Shown here piece by piece: positions 26,612 through 34,972 of a DNA stretch of 64,000 nucleotides. The stretch comes from Klebsiella huaxiensis (GTDB lineage: Bacteria; Pseudomonadota; Gammaproteobacteria; Enterobacterales; Enterobacteriaceae), in contig NZ_CP036175.1 of assembly GCF_003261575.2 (NCBI RefSeq), positions 6,014,001 through 6,078,000 of the forward strand, given 5' to 3'. How positions within the stretch are numbered: position 1 is the stretch's first letter; every line of letters begins with the position of its first letter. Position numbers and translations under genes: made by a program. The notes below the pieces were generated by a model. That model was not told where the DNA came from. It saw only the letters and a list, made by a program, of their open reading frames with translations, and searched no databases.

Positions 26612-27508
26612 TCATAAAACACCCTGCTGTGCTAACGGCACCACAGAGCACGGATCCTGATGAATAATCACATCAGAACCCGGAAAACGGTGCAGAATCG
26701 CCTGCTCCACCTGGTCGGCAATCACATGAGCCTGAACCAGCGGGAGATTATCTTCCATTTCCAAATGTATCTGAATAAAGCGAGTCGGCCCTGACTGCCG
26801 CGTTCGTAGATCGTGTGCTCCGCTGACTCCTGGCCATGCGGTCACGATATTGATAATGTCCTGGCGTTCCTCATCAGGAAGAGCACGGTCTAATAACGAC
26901 TGGACGGCGTCATAAGCCATGCGCAGAGCGCTATATAAAATATAGACGCCAATGCCCAATGCAAACAGCGCATCGGCACGGTGCCAGCCATACCAGGAGA
27001 GACCGAGCGCCACCAGAATTGCGCCGTTCATCATAACATCAGACTGATAATGAAGCATATCCGCCCGTACTGCCTGACTTTGGGTTTTTCTCACTACCCA
27101 GCGCTGGAACGTTACCAGTACCAGAGTACTTATCAACGCAATGAGCGTCACAATCATCCCGACCCCCGCGGCCTGCATCGGTTCAGGGCGCACCAGGTGC
27201 TGGATGCCGGTCAGAAACAGAAATAATGCCGAGCCGGAAATAAACATACTTTGTGCCAGCGCGGCCAGCGACTCCGCCTTACCATGGCCAAAGGTATGTT
27301 CTTCATCGGCAGGTTGTAGCGAATAACGCACGACTAACAGATTGGTTAACGAGGCGGCAATATCGACTAACGAATCAACCAACGCCGCCAGAATACTCAC
27401 TGAGCCGGTATACCACCACGCAAAAATCTTGATCAAAAGTAACGCAGAGGCCATCACCGTCGCCGCAATCGCCGCGCGGCTGACTAACTGCCCATAGGAT
27501 TGATTCAT
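26612..27508 (-). CDS. fieF: Ferrous-iron/zinc efflux pump FieF
   Basis: Cation diffusion facilitator of 298 residues (300 in E. coli YiiP/FieF). Six membrane helices; metal-site residues DSLVDIAASL (TM2, D45/D49 equivalent) and HYQSDVMMN (TM5, H153/D157 equivalent); a C-terminal cytoplasmic domain with regulatory His residues. It expels divalent cations by proton exchange. Its position between pfkA and cpxP is as in E. coli. Confidence 0.96.
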   Translation of the reverse strand: MNQSYGQLVSRAAIAATVMASALLLIKIFAWWYTGSVSILAALVDSLVDIAASLTNLLVVRYSLQPADEEHTFGHGKAESLAALAQSMFISGSALFLFLTGIQHLVRPEPMQAAGVGMIVTLIALISTLVLVTFQRWVVRKTQSQAVRADMLHYQSDVMMNGAILVALGLSWYGWHRADALFALGIGVYILYSALRMAYDAVQSLLDRALPDEERQDIINIVTAWPGVSGAHDLRTRQSGPTRFIQIHLEMEDNLPLVQAHVIADQVEQAILHRFPGSDVIIHQDPCSVVPLAQQGVL

Positions 27509-27599
27509 AAACGCTCCTTACTTCGCGATGCGCTTAGTATAACCCGATCTTTTGCCGGGACGGGGAGCAAGGGAGAGGCCATTTGGCCGAATAACAGGC

Positions 27600-27626
27600 A
27601 AAAAAAACCCCCACATCATGTGGGGG
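27600..27626 (-). terminator. cpxP/CpxQ terminator
   Basis: CCCCCACATCATGTGGGGG (27608-27626) followed on the minus strand by eight T residues. Confidence 0.9.
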
Positions 27627-27657
27627 AAGACAGGGATGGTGTCTATGGCAAGGAAAA
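27600..27657 (-). ncRNA. cpxQ: CpxQ small RNA in the 3' end of cpxP mRNA
   Basis: The 58 nt running from TTTTCCTTGCC to the terminal T-run match the E. coli CpxQ RNA almost base for base, including TTTTCCTTGCCATAGACACC and the CCCCCAC-GTGGGGG terminator. In E. coli and Salmonella it is cut from cpxP mRNA by RNase E, binds Hfq and represses envelope-protein mRNAs. It lies wholly downstream of the cpxP stop at 27667. Confidence 0.9.
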
Positions 27658-27666
27658 CAGGGTTTG

Positions 27667-28170
27667 TTACTGGGGTTGCAGGGTATTGCTACTACTGGAA
27701 AGCATCATCGCTGAGCCTTTTTGCATCCTTGCAACCTCACGCAACTGATCCATTCGTTGCTGGTGCTTAGCGTTTAAAACCGCTTGCTGCTCTGGCGTTA
27801 ACAGGTGGTACATCTGGTTGCGAACTTTTGCCATTTCAACCTGGCGGGCAACCTGTTCTTGCGCCATCTTATCTGCCTGAGCGCGTACAGCGTTTTCATC
27901 AAATTTTTCTGCGGTGACAAGGCTATGCATTGTCTCCATTTCGCTAACATTAACGGGTAACCTGTCGTGGCGTGCCCGGTGCATAAGATCACGTAACTGC
28001 TGTCGTTGGTGTTCGGTTAAACTTATGCCGTCAAACATATGGCTCTGGCCGCTGCGCTGGGCCCCGACATCTCCGGGTAGCCAGTTAACGCTGGTGACGA
28101 CTTCAGCAGCCTGGCTATATGCACTTAGCACCAGCGTTGAGGCCATGACGGCAGCGATAACATTGCGCAT
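27667..28170 (-). CDS. cpxP: Periplasmic Cpx-signalling adaptor CpxP
   Basis: Periplasmic inhibitor of CpxA and adaptor for misfolded pilins. 167 residues (166 in E. coli). A signal peptide ends near SQAA-EVV, and two LTxxQ repeats are visible: LTEHQRQQLRD and LTPEQQAVLNA. The ATG at 28170 is chosen; the codon before it is an in-frame GTG. It is divergent from cpxR and its control region has a CpxR box. Its 3' end gives the CpxQ RNA. Confidence 0.95.
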   Translation of the reverse strand: MRNVIAAVMASTLVLSAYSQAAEVVTSVNWLPGDVGAQRSGQSHMFDGISLTEHQRQQLRDLMHRARHDRLPVNVSEMETMHSLVTAEKFDENAVRAQADKMAQEQVARQVEMAKVRNQMYHLLTPEQQAVLNAKHQQRMDQLREVARMQKGSAMMLSSSSNTLQPQ

Positions 28171-28249
28171 CACATACTCCCAAAACGTTTGTGTCGCGAT
28201 TCAACGAGAGACAGTTTACGATGCAGGCTGCAAACATGCGTCAGGGGGT

Positions 28250-28264
28250 GTAAAACAACGTAAA
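28250..28264. promoter_or_regulatory. CpxR box
   Basis: GTAAA-ACAAC-GTAAA is an exact match to the GTAAA-N5-GTAAA CpxR consensus. It lies 80 bp before cpxP and 56 bp before cpxR, in the shared control region, and so can activate both. Confidence 0.9.
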
Positions 28265-28319
28265 GTCATGGATTAGCGGGCCTTGATGACGTAATTTCTG
28301 CCTCGGAGGTATTTAAACA

Positions 28320-29018
28320 ATGAATAAAATCCTGTTAGTAGATGATGACCGGGAGCTCACCTCCCTGTTAAAAGAGCTGCTCGATATGGAAGGTTTTAAT
28401 GTGCTTGTTGCCCATGACGGGGAACAGGCACTGGCCCTTCTTGACGACAGCGTCGATTTACTTTTGCTTGATGTGATGATGCCGAAGAAAAACGGTATCG
28501 ATACGCTCAAAGAGTTGCGTCAGACACACCAGACCCCGGTTATCATGCTAACGGCCCGCGGCAGCGAGCTGGATCGCGTTCTTGGCCTTGAGCTGGGCGC
28601 GGATGATTATTTGCCTAAGCCGTTCAACGATCGCGAGCTGGTGGCGCGTATACGCGCTATTCTGCGCCGTTCCCACTGGAGCGAGCAGCAGCAAGTGACC
28701 GAAGCCGGTTCGCCGACGCTGGAAGTGGATGCCCTAAGCCTTAACCCGGGTCGCCAGGAAGCCAGCTTCGATGGACAGACTCTGGAACTGACTGGCACCG
28801 AGTTCACTCTGCTCTACCTGCTGGCGCAGCATCTCGGCCAGGTCGTGTCGCGTGAGCACTTGAGCCAGGAAGTACTGGGCAAACGTCTAACGCCATTTGA
28901 CCGCGCTATCGATATGCACATATCCAACTTGCGGCGTAAGCTGCCAGAGCGCAAAGACGGCCATCCGTGGTTTAAAACTCTGCGCGGACGCGGCTATCTG
29001 ATGGTATCGGCTTCATGA
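28320..29018 (+). CDS. cpxR: Envelope-stress response regulator CpxR
   Basis: OmpR-family response regulator of 232 residues. The receiver domain has the acidic triad DDD (8-10), phospho-Asp51 in LLLDVMMPKKNG and Lys in LPKPFNDREL; the C-terminal winged helix binds the GTAAA repeats. It overlaps cpxA by 4 bp (ATGA), so the two are translationally coupled. The response covers misfolded envelope proteins. Confidence 0.98.
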   Translation: MNKILLVDDDRELTSLLKELLDMEGFNVLVAHDGEQALALLDDSVDLLLLDVMMPKKNGIDTLKELRQTHQTPVIMLTARGSELDRVLGLELGADDYLPKPFNDRELVARIRAILRRSHWSEQQQVTEAGSPTLEVDALSLNPGRQEASFDGQTLELTGTEFTLLYLLAQHLGQVVSREHLSQEVLGKRLTPFDRAIDMHISNLRRKLPERKDGHPWFKTLRGRGYLMVSAS

Positions 29019-30388
29019 TTGGAAGTTTAACCGCACGCATCTTCGCTATTTTCTGGCTCACGCTGGCATTGGTGTTGATGCTGGTTCTGATGCTGCCCAA
29101 GCTGGACTCGCGCCAGATGACCGAGCTGCTGGAGAGCGAGCAACGTCAGGGCATCATGATTGAACAACACGTCGAGGCCGAGCTGGCGAACGATCCGCCG
29201 AACGACCTGATGTGGTGGCGTCGTCTGTTTCGTGCCATCGATAAGTGGGCTCCGCCGGGCCAGCGCTTGCTGCTGGTGACCAGCGAAGGACGCGTTATCG
29301 GTGCTGAACGCAACGAGATGCAGATCATCCGCAACTTTATCGGCCAGGCGGATAACGCCGACCATCCGCAGAAAAAGCGCTATGGTCGTCTGGAAATGGT
29401 CGGGCCCTTTTCCGTGCGGGATGGCGAAGATAACTACCAGCTCTATCTGATCCGCCCTGCCAACACGTCGCAATCAGACTTTATCAACCTGCTCTTTGAC
29501 CGGCCGTTATTGCTGCTGATCGTTACGATGTTAGTCAGCGCCCCGTTGCTGCTATGGCTCGCATGGAGTCTGGCTAAGCCCGCGCGTAAGCTGAAAAACG
29601 CCGCCGATGAAGTCGCCCAGGGCAACTTGCGTCAACATCCTGAACTGGAAGCCGGCCCGCAGGAGTTTTTAGCCGCCGGGACCAGCTTTAACCAGATGGT
29701 GACCGCGCTGGAACGCATGATGACCAGCCAGCATCGTCTGCTGTCCGACATCTCCCACGAGCTGCGCACGCCGTTGACGCGCCTGCAGTTAGGCACCGCA
29801 TTGCTGCGCCGCCGCAGTGGGGAGAGCAAAGAACTGGAGCGCATCGAAATGGAAGCGCACCGGCTGGACAGCATGATCAACGATCTACTGGTGATGTCGC
29901 GTAATCAGGCTAACAACGCGTTGGTCAGCGAGACGGTAAAAGCTAATCAGCTTTGGGGTGAAGTGCTGGATAACGCCGCATTTGAAGCCGAGCAGGTAGG
30001 GAAATCGTTCACTGTGGAGTATCCGCCAGGGCCGTGGCCGCTGTACGGTAACCCCAATGCGCTGGAAAGCGCGCTGGAAAACATCGTGCGTAACGCGTTG
30101 CGCTACTCGCATACGAAGATTTCAGTGAGCTTCTCGGTGGATAAAGACGGGATTACGGTGAACGTCGATGACGATGGTCCGGGCGTCAGTCCGGAAGATC
30201 GCGAACAGATTTTCCGTCCGTTTTACCGGACCGACGAGGCGCGCGATCGCGAGTCTGGCGGTACCGGCCTGGGGCTGGCGATTGTTGAAGCTGCGGTTCA
30301 ACAGCATCGCGGTTGGGTGAAAGCCGACGACAGCCCGCTGGGCGGCTTGCGCTTAACCATCTGGCTGCCGCTATACAAACGCACCTGA
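29015..30388 (+). CDS. cpxA: Sensor histidine kinase CpxA
   Basis: Inner-membrane sensor of envelope stress, 457 residues as in E. coli. A first helix (about 8-28), a periplasmic sensor domain, a second helix (about 164-184), HAMP, the phospho-acceptor His in SDISHELRTPLTRL, and an ATPase domain with NALRYS, DDDGPGVSP and GGTGLGLAIV. It phosphorylates and dephosphorylates CpxR and is restrained by CpxP. Confidence 0.98.
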   Translation: MIGSLTARIFAIFWLTLALVLMLVLMLPKLDSRQMTELLESEQRQGIMIEQHVEAELANDPPNDLMWWRRLFRAIDKWAPPGQRLLLVTSEGRVIGAERNEMQIIRNFIGQADNADHPQKKRYGRLEMVGPFSVRDGEDNYQLYLIRPANTSQSDFINLLFDRPLLLLIVTMLVSAPLLLWLAWSLAKPARKLKNAADEVAQGNLRQHPELEAGPQEFLAAGTSFNQMVTALERMMTSQHRLLSDISHELRTPLTRLQLGTALLRRRSGESKELERIEMEAHRLDSMINDLLVMSRNQANNALVSETVKANQLWGEVLDNAAFEAEQVGKSFTVEYPPGPWPLYGNPNALESALENIVRNALRYSHTKISVSFSVDKDGITVNVDDDGPGVSPEDREQIFRPFYRTDEARDRESGGTGLGLAIVEAAVQQHRGWVKADDSPLGGLRLTIWLPLYKRT

Positions 30389-30422
30389 CGAGTTTCTCCC
30401 GGCTGCAGAGTAGCAAGGATAG

Positions 30423-30516
30423 GTAGCCCGGACAGGTGCGCCAGCACCGCCTCCGGGAAATTATGCCACCCTGCGCTATGCTCCCGGGGGCGGCGCCAGG
30501 CGCCTGCCCGGGCTAC
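30423..30516. repeat. Inverted pair of REP elements (BIME) after cpxA
   Basis: Two related palindromes face each other: 30423-30457 (GTAGCCCGGACAGGTGCGCC arm) and 30483-30516 (GCGCCTGCCCGGGCTAC arm). The same class recurs inside the element at 47936-48005. It lies between the convergent cpxA and yiiM genes. Confidence 0.75.
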
Positions 30517-30540
30517 GGTTCACCGCCGCCATCCGGGGAA

Positions 30541-31215
30541 TCATTTCCCCCACAATCTCCTGGAATTGTCTTCGATCTGCCCGCTTAAACGCCGTTTCTG
30601 CATGGTACGGCTCCAGCTCACTGACAGCCCCGCCGCCGATAGCAGGCGGTGGTACTGTTCATCATCAAACGGCATAGACCAGGCGATCGCGCCAGCCTCG
30701 TGCACGCTAACATCGCTTAGTCGGGAAACCAGCTCCAGCGGCTCATCGCCGGATACCTGCCCACCCGCTACGACACGATACAGCCAGCCGGTTTTACCGC
30801 TGTTTTGCATCAGCTGCGCCATATCGCTAACAGCAAAGTGATAGTTGAGTTTGAAACACGGTGAACGCGGCTGCGTCACCTGAATCAGCGCCTCTCCCCA
30901 ACGGAAGATATCGCCAATAAAGACGTTTTGCTCCGTCAGCCCCTCGGTCGAGAGGTTCTCACCAAACGCCGGGGCGCAGAACAGGTCCGCCTGCTGAGGC
31001 AGCTCGCGAGCCCAGTGGGAATAATGTTCACGCGGATAGTGGCACAGCGCGCGGTCCGGCCCGCCGTGAATTTTCTTCTCCGCCTGCTCATCGCCCTCAA
31101 GGCCGAGATCGCCGAGGGTTAATTCACCATCGACCTGAATTTTGCTTATTGCGCTCGGGCGGCTGCCGGGATAGTCGCGAATGCGCCCAATGTAGACATT
31201 TAGCGGATAGTGCAT
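30541..31215 (-). CDS. yiiM: MOSC-domain protein YiiM
   Basis: 224 residues like E. coli YiiM, a molybdenum-cofactor-dependent protein active on N-hydroxylated compounds such as 6-hydroxylaminopurine. The MOSC domain shows EKKIHGGPDRALCHY, AFGENLSTEGL and the conserved Cys in QPRSPCFKLNYHF; a C-terminal 3-alpha domain follows. The ATG at 31215 is chosen for its AAGGAG and alignment with E. coli; an upstream frame start at 31269 overlaps the sodA terminator. Confidence 0.93.
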   Translation of the reverse strand: MHYPLNVYIGRIRDYPGSRPSAISKIQVDGELTLGDLGLEGDEQAEKKIHGGPDRALCHYPREHYSHWARELPQQADLFCAPAFGENLSTEGLTEQNVFIGDIFRWGEALIQVTQPRSPCFKLNYHFAVSDMAQLMQNSGKTGWLYRVVAGGQVSGDEPLELVSRLSDVSVHEAGAIAWSMPFDDEQYHRLLSAAGLSVSWSRTMQKRRLSGQIEDNSRRLWGK

Positions 31216-31239
31216 CTGCTGCTCCTTGCTGCGGACATA

Positions 31240-31266
31240 AAAAAGCGAGCCATCAGACTCGCTTCT
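31240..31266 (-). terminator. sodA terminator
   Basis: AAGCGAG (31243-31249) pairs with CTCGCTT (31259-31265); on the minus strand it is followed by TTTTTT and lies 20 bp after the sodA stop. Confidence 0.8.
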
Positions 31267-31285
31267 CACTCAGCACAATGCAACC

Positions 31286-31906
31286 TTATTTTTTGGCGGC
31301 AAAACGCGCTGCGGCTTCGTCCCAGTTAACCACGTCCCAGAACGCTTTGATGTAGTCCGGGCGACGGTTCTGGAATTTCAGGTAGTAAGCGTGTTCCCAC
31401 ACGTCCAGACCCACAATTGGGAAACCGGAAGCGCCGGAGATAGCTTCGCCCATCAGCGGGGAATCCTGGTTCGCTGTAGAAACTACAGCCAGCTTATCGC
31501 CTTTGAGCACCAGCCACGCCCAACCGGAGCCGAAACGGGTAGCAGCCGCTTTTTCAAATTCCGCTTTGAAGTTATCAACGGAACCGAAATCGCGCTCGAT
31601 AGCCGCTTTCAGGTCGCCCTGCAGCGTAGTACCGGTTTTCAGGCCTTTCCAGAACAGGCTGTGGTTAGCATGGCCGCCAGCGTTGTTACGCAGAACGGTT
31701 TTTTTGTCAGCCGGCAGTTGATCCAGTTTGGTGATCAGTTCTTCAGCAGACAGGCTAGCGAATTCCGGCAGGCTTTCCAGCGCAGCGTTGGCATTGTTAA
31801 CGTAGGCCTGGTGGTGTTTAGTGTGATGGATTTCCATCGTCTGCTTGTCAAAATGCGGTTCCAGGGCGTCATAAGCGTACGGCAGGGCTGGCAGTGTATA
31901 ACTCAT
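31286..31906 (-). CDS. sodA: Manganese superoxide dismutase
   Basis: Cytoplasmic Mn enzyme that converts superoxide to hydrogen peroxide. 206 residues as in E. coli. Metal ligands are His in MEIHHTKHH and HANHSLFW, and Asp/His in LDVWEHAYY. The ATG at 31906 (MSYTLP) is chosen over one 12 bp upstream by match to E. coli. A Fur-like box lies upstream. Confidence 0.98.
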   Translation of the reverse strand: MSYTLPALPYAYDALEPHFDKQTMEIHHTKHHQAYVNNANAALESLPEFASLSAEELITKLDQLPADKKTVLRNNAGGHANHSLFWKGLKTGTTLQGDLKAAIERDFGSVDNFKAEFEKAAATRFGSGWAWLVLKGDKLAVVSTANQDSPLMGEAISGASGFPIVGLDVWEHAYYLKFQNRRPDYIKAFWDVVNWDEAAARFAAKK

Positions 31907-31982
31907 AATCATCTCCATTATTGTCGAGCGGCGGAAGGTGTTAATGCCGCGTAAGCAGTTGGTTCATTATAGTTAATTAAAT

Positions 31983-32001
31983 GATATTGAAAACGCTTAT
32001 C
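31983..32001. promoter_or_regulatory. Fur-like box upstream of sodA
   Basis: GATATTGAAAACGCTTATC matches 14 of 19 positions of the Fur consensus GATAATGATAATCATTATC. It lies 77-95 bp before sodA, where Fur control of this gene is known in E. coli. The match was counted by eye. Confidence 0.55.
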
Positions 32002-32077
32002 AATGCCGTATTTTTAATAAGGTTATAACAGACGGTTATACACGTGGTTTTGTGATGTAGAACAACGAATTAAGCTT

Positions 32078-32108
32078 CTGGTTGCCAAAGAAGGATGTTA
32101 TGTGGCAA
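32078..32108 (+). promoter_or_regulatory. Probable RhaS site before rhaT
   Basis: CTGGTTGCC (32078-32086) and GGCAAC (32103-32108) form an inverted pair GTTGCC-N16-GGCAAC, the half-site and spacing type described for RhaS at the E. coli rha promoters. It lies 90-120 bp before rhaT. Confidence 0.55.
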
Positions 32109-32197
32109 CAGGCTGAAGGCAGTAAAACTGACCGATTTTTACACTCATCGGGTCGGAAAATGATTTATCCGATAAAAAATAGATGAGGATAGAATCA

Positions 32198-33232
32198 ATG
32201 AATCACGCGATTACGATGGGTATTTTTTGGCATTTGATAGGTGCGGCCAGTGCAGCCTGTTTCTATGCCCCGTTCAAGAAAGTTAAACATTGGTCCTGGG
32301 AAACCATGTGGTCTATCGGCGGGATTGTCTCATGGCTGATACTCCCCTGGGCCATCAGCGCCATGCTGCTCCCTGATTTTTGGGCCTACTACGGCTCCTT
32401 TAATGCCTCCACGCTCCTGCCGGTGTTCCTGTTCGGCGCAATGTGGGGTATCGGCAATATCAACTACGGCTTGACCATGCGCTATCTCGGCATGTCGATG
32501 GGGATCGGTATCGCCATTGGCATTACGTTGATTGTCGGCACGCTAATGACCCCAATCCTCAACGGTCAATTCGATGTCTTAATTAACACTAAAGGCGGCC
32601 AAATGACGCTGCTCGGCGTGCTGGTTGCGGTGATTGGCGTGGGGATAGTCACTCGCGCAGGCCAGCTCAAAGAGCGCAAAATGGGCATCAAAGCCGAAGA
32701 CTTCAACCTGAAAAAGGGGCTGGTACTGGCGGTAATGTGCGGCATTTTCTCGGCCGGCATGTCCTTTGCGATGAACGCCGCAAAACCGATGCATGAAGCC
32801 GCCGCCGCGCTCGGCGTTGACCCACTCTACACCGCGCTGCCAAGCTACGTGGTGATTATGGGCGGCGGTGCGCTGGTCAACCTCGGCTTCTGCTTTATTC
32901 GCCTGGCCAAAGTGAAAAACTTGTCGATCAAAGCCGACTTCTCGCTGGCGAAGCCGCTCATCATCAGCAATATCCTGCTTTCCGCATTAGGCGGCCTGAT
33001 GTGGTACCTGCAGTTCTTCTTCTACGCCTGGGGCCACGCCAGCATTCCGGCACAGTACGACTACATGAGCTGGATGCTGCATATGAGCTTCTATGTCTTG
33101 TGCGGCGGGCTGGTTGGCCTGGTGCTGAAAGAGTGGAAAAACGCTGGCCGTCGCCCGGTTGGCGTACTGAGCCTCGGCTGCGTGGTGATTATCATCGCTG
33201 CAAACATCGTCGGCCTGGGGATGGCGAACTAG
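32198..33232 (+). CDS. rhaT: L-rhamnose-proton symporter RhaT
   Basis: Ten-helix inner-membrane carrier bringing L-rhamnose in with protons. 344 residues, the length of E. coli RhaT, with shared segments MGIFWHLIGAASAACFYAPF and GIGNINYGLTMRYLGMSMG. The ATG at 32198 follows GAGGA and aligns with E. coli; an in-frame ATG 15 bp upstream is less likely. This genome also has a rhamnose ABC transporter in the same locus. Confidence 0.97.
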   Translation: MNHAITMGIFWHLIGAASAACFYAPFKKVKHWSWETMWSIGGIVSWLILPWAISAMLLPDFWAYYGSFNASTLLPVFLFGAMWGIGNINYGLTMRYLGMSMGIGIAIGITLIVGTLMTPILNGQFDVLINTKGGQMTLLGVLVAVIGVGIVTRAGQLKERKMGIKAEDFNLKKGLVLAVMCGIFSAGMSFAMNAAKPMHEAAAALGVDPLYTALPSYVVIMGGGALVNLGFCFIRLAKVKNLSIKADFSLAKPLIISNILLSALGGLMWYLQFFFYAWGHASIPAQYDYMSWMLHMSFYVLCGGLVGLVLKEWKNAGRRPVGVLSLGCVVIIIAANIVGLGMAN

Positions 33233-33241
33233 CTTCATCAG

Positions 33242-33265
33242 GCGGCAGTGCGATTGTGCTGCCGC
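33242..33265 (+). terminator. Hairpin after rhaT
   Basis: GCGGCAG (33242-33248) pairs with CTGCCGC (33259-33265), 10 bp after the rhaT stop. A weak T-run follows. It probably ends rhaT transcription before the TRAP operon. Confidence 0.6.
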
Positions 33266-33278
33266 TTCAAGCGATAAC

Positions 33279-33297
33279 TTGAAACACAGTTCCTAAT
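33279..33297. promoter_or_regulatory. KdgR-like site before the TRAP operon
   Basis: GAAAC-ACA-GTTCC has the GAAAC-N3-GTTTC structure of KdgR operators with one arm mismatch. KdgR represses pectin and oligogalacturonate genes in enterobacteria. It lies about 175 bp before the TRAP start; a similar site precedes the facing kdgM-like gene. Inference from two imperfect matches. Confidence 0.4.
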
Positions 33298-33374
33298 AAA
33301 AATCACCTGCGTTTTACCTTTATAGAATCCGAAAAAAACTGCATTTTGATCTCCTCCTCATTTACCCCGTCACG

Positions 33375-33402
33375 ATTGCCACTTTTAGCGCATCGTGGCA
33401 AT
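33375..33402. promoter_or_regulatory. Perfect inverted repeat before the TRAP operon
   Basis: ATTGCCAC-N12-GTGGCAAT, 69-96 bp before the first TRAP gene. It resembles the GTTGCC/GGCAAC half-sites before rhaT but with shorter spacing; a single ATTGCCAG lies upstream of the kdgM-like gene at 37371. The binding protein is unknown. Confidence 0.55.
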
Positions 33403-33470
33403 AAACCAAAGGTCTTATAGCTGATAACCGCGTAATTTCGCCCTCAGAATTCATTGATAGCGAGGACAAA

Positions 33471-34454
33471 ATGAAATTAATACGGATATTTGGGATGCTT
33501 TTGGCCAGTCTGCTGTTGCTGCCTCAAGGAGCGCAAGCGGAGACGATTCTGCGCCTGGCTTATGCGGAAAACAGCCAGCCGGTAAAAGATGCATTACGTT
33601 TTCTTGGTCAACAAATTGAGGACAAAACCCACGGTGAAGTGAAAGTTATGTACTTCCCGGACGGCCAACTTGGCGGTGAACGCGAGCTGGTTGAGCTTAC
33701 CCAGGTTGGCGTGGTGGATATTACCAAAGTCTCTTCCGGCCTTATGGAAAGCTTCTCGCCGATGTACGGCGTGTTCTCATTACCTTACCTGTTTGCCAAC
33801 CCGCAAGAGTATTACAAAGTGATGGACGATCCTCTGGTGATGCAGGAAGTCTATCAATCTACCGCCGCCCAGGGATTTATAGGCGTCGGCTGGTTCGACT
33901 CCGGCGCACGCAACTTCTACATGAGCAAAGGACCGATCCGCAACCTCGACGATCTGAAGGGAAAAAAGATCCGCGTTATGCAGAGCGAAACCGCCATTAA
34001 AACACTCAAACTTTTGGGAGCCTCACCCATCGCCATGAGTCAGGCGGAAGTTTATACCTCTCTGCAACAGGGTATTCTGGATGGCGCAGAAAACAACGAA
34101 TTCGCCCTCACCATTGCCCGACACGGAGAAGTTGCCCGTTATTACACCTACGATATGCATACCCGTATTCCCGATATTTTATTGATGAGTTCATTGACGC
34201 TGAAAAAGTTGACGCCAGAGCAACAAAAAGTCATTGGCGAGGCGATAAAAGCATCAATTGAATTTGAAAAAATGGCCTGGGATGCGGAGATCGAAAAGAC
34301 GAAACAGTCGGCAGTCAACGATTTCAAGGTCGAATTTTTCGATGTGGATCAGAAGCCTTTTCAACAAGCAGTGCAGCCTATTTATGACGAGTTAAAAACT
34401 CGCGCAGAGCTGTACTCGCTTTATCAAAAAATTCAATCCGCTAAATCCAGATAA
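33471..34454 (+). CDS. TRAP transporter substrate-binding protein (DctP family)
   Basis: Periplasmic binding protein of 327 residues with a signal peptide ending near AQA-ETI (about residue 23). DctP family features are LRLAYAENSQP, FPDGQLGGERELVE, GWFDSGARNFYM with the substrate-carboxylate Arg in LKGKKIRVMQSE, and GAENNEFAL. It resembles YiaO-type proteins that bind sugar acids. It is the first gene of a three-gene TRAP operon, 3 bp before the small permease. The facing KdgM-like porin suggests a uronate or pectin breakdown product. Confidence 0.9.
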   Translation: MKLIRIFGMLLASLLLLPQGAQAETILRLAYAENSQPVKDALRFLGQQIEDKTHGEVKVMYFPDGQLGGERELVELTQVGVVDITKVSSGLMESFSPMYGVFSLPYLFANPQEYYKVMDDPLVMQEVYQSTAAQGFIGVGWFDSGARNFYMSKGPIRNLDDLKGKKIRVMQSETAIKTLKLLGASPIAMSQAEVYTSLQQGILDGAENNEFALTIARHGEVARYYTYDMHTRIPDILLMSSLTLKKLTPEQQKVIGEAIKASIEFEKMAWDAEIEKTKQSAVNDFKVEFFDVDQKPFQQAVQPIYDELKTRAELYSLYQKIQSAKSR

Positions 34455-34468
34455 TTATGGGAAATGTT

Positions 34469-34972
34469 ATGGAAAACTTCAGAAAAGGACTCGACAGGCT
34501 GCTCGAAATTGTCTGTTGTCTGGTACTGACCATTATGGTGGTGGTGTCGTGCTGGCAGGTTATTAGCCGCTATCTTGTGGGACGTCCCAGTACCATTACC
34601 GAAGAGCTGCTGCGTTTTATGCTGGTTTGGATTTCCATGCTCGGCATGGCCTATGTTGCCGGTAAACAGCAGCACATCAGTCTGACTCTGCTGATCGATA
34701 AGGTCTCGGCAAACGTGCGCCACTGGTGGACTATCGTTTTGCAATTAACATTCATGGCGTTCTCTGCGTGGATACTGATTATTGGCGGACTGAAAATTTC
34801 CGCTATCTCCATGCTTCAGGTATCCCCGGCGCTGGGAATTCCAATGGGCAAAGTTTATTACGCACTTCCCATAGCGGGCGTTTTGATCATTATTTACAGC
34901 TTAATGAACATCTTCGACACACTACGCGCCATCCGTGCCTCCTCATTGCTCGTGGAGAATCATCATGATTGA
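34469..34972 (+). CDS. TRAP transporter small membrane subunit (DctQ family)
   Basis: 167 residues with four hydrophobic helices and the DctQ signature ITEELLRFMLVWISMLG. It joins the large permease to make the sodium-driven carrier. The ATG at 34469 has GGGAA 5 bases upstream; an in-frame ATG at 34457 has none. It overlaps the next gene by 8 bp, showing tight coupling. Confidence 0.9.
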   Translation: MENFRKGLDRLLEIVCCLVLTIMVVVSCWQVISRYLVGRPSTITEELLRFMLVWISMLGMAYVAGKQQHISLTLLIDKVSANVRHWWTIVLQLTFMAFSAWILIIGGLKISAISMLQVSPALGIPMGKVYYALPIAGVLIIIYSLMNIFDTLRAIRASSLLVENHHD

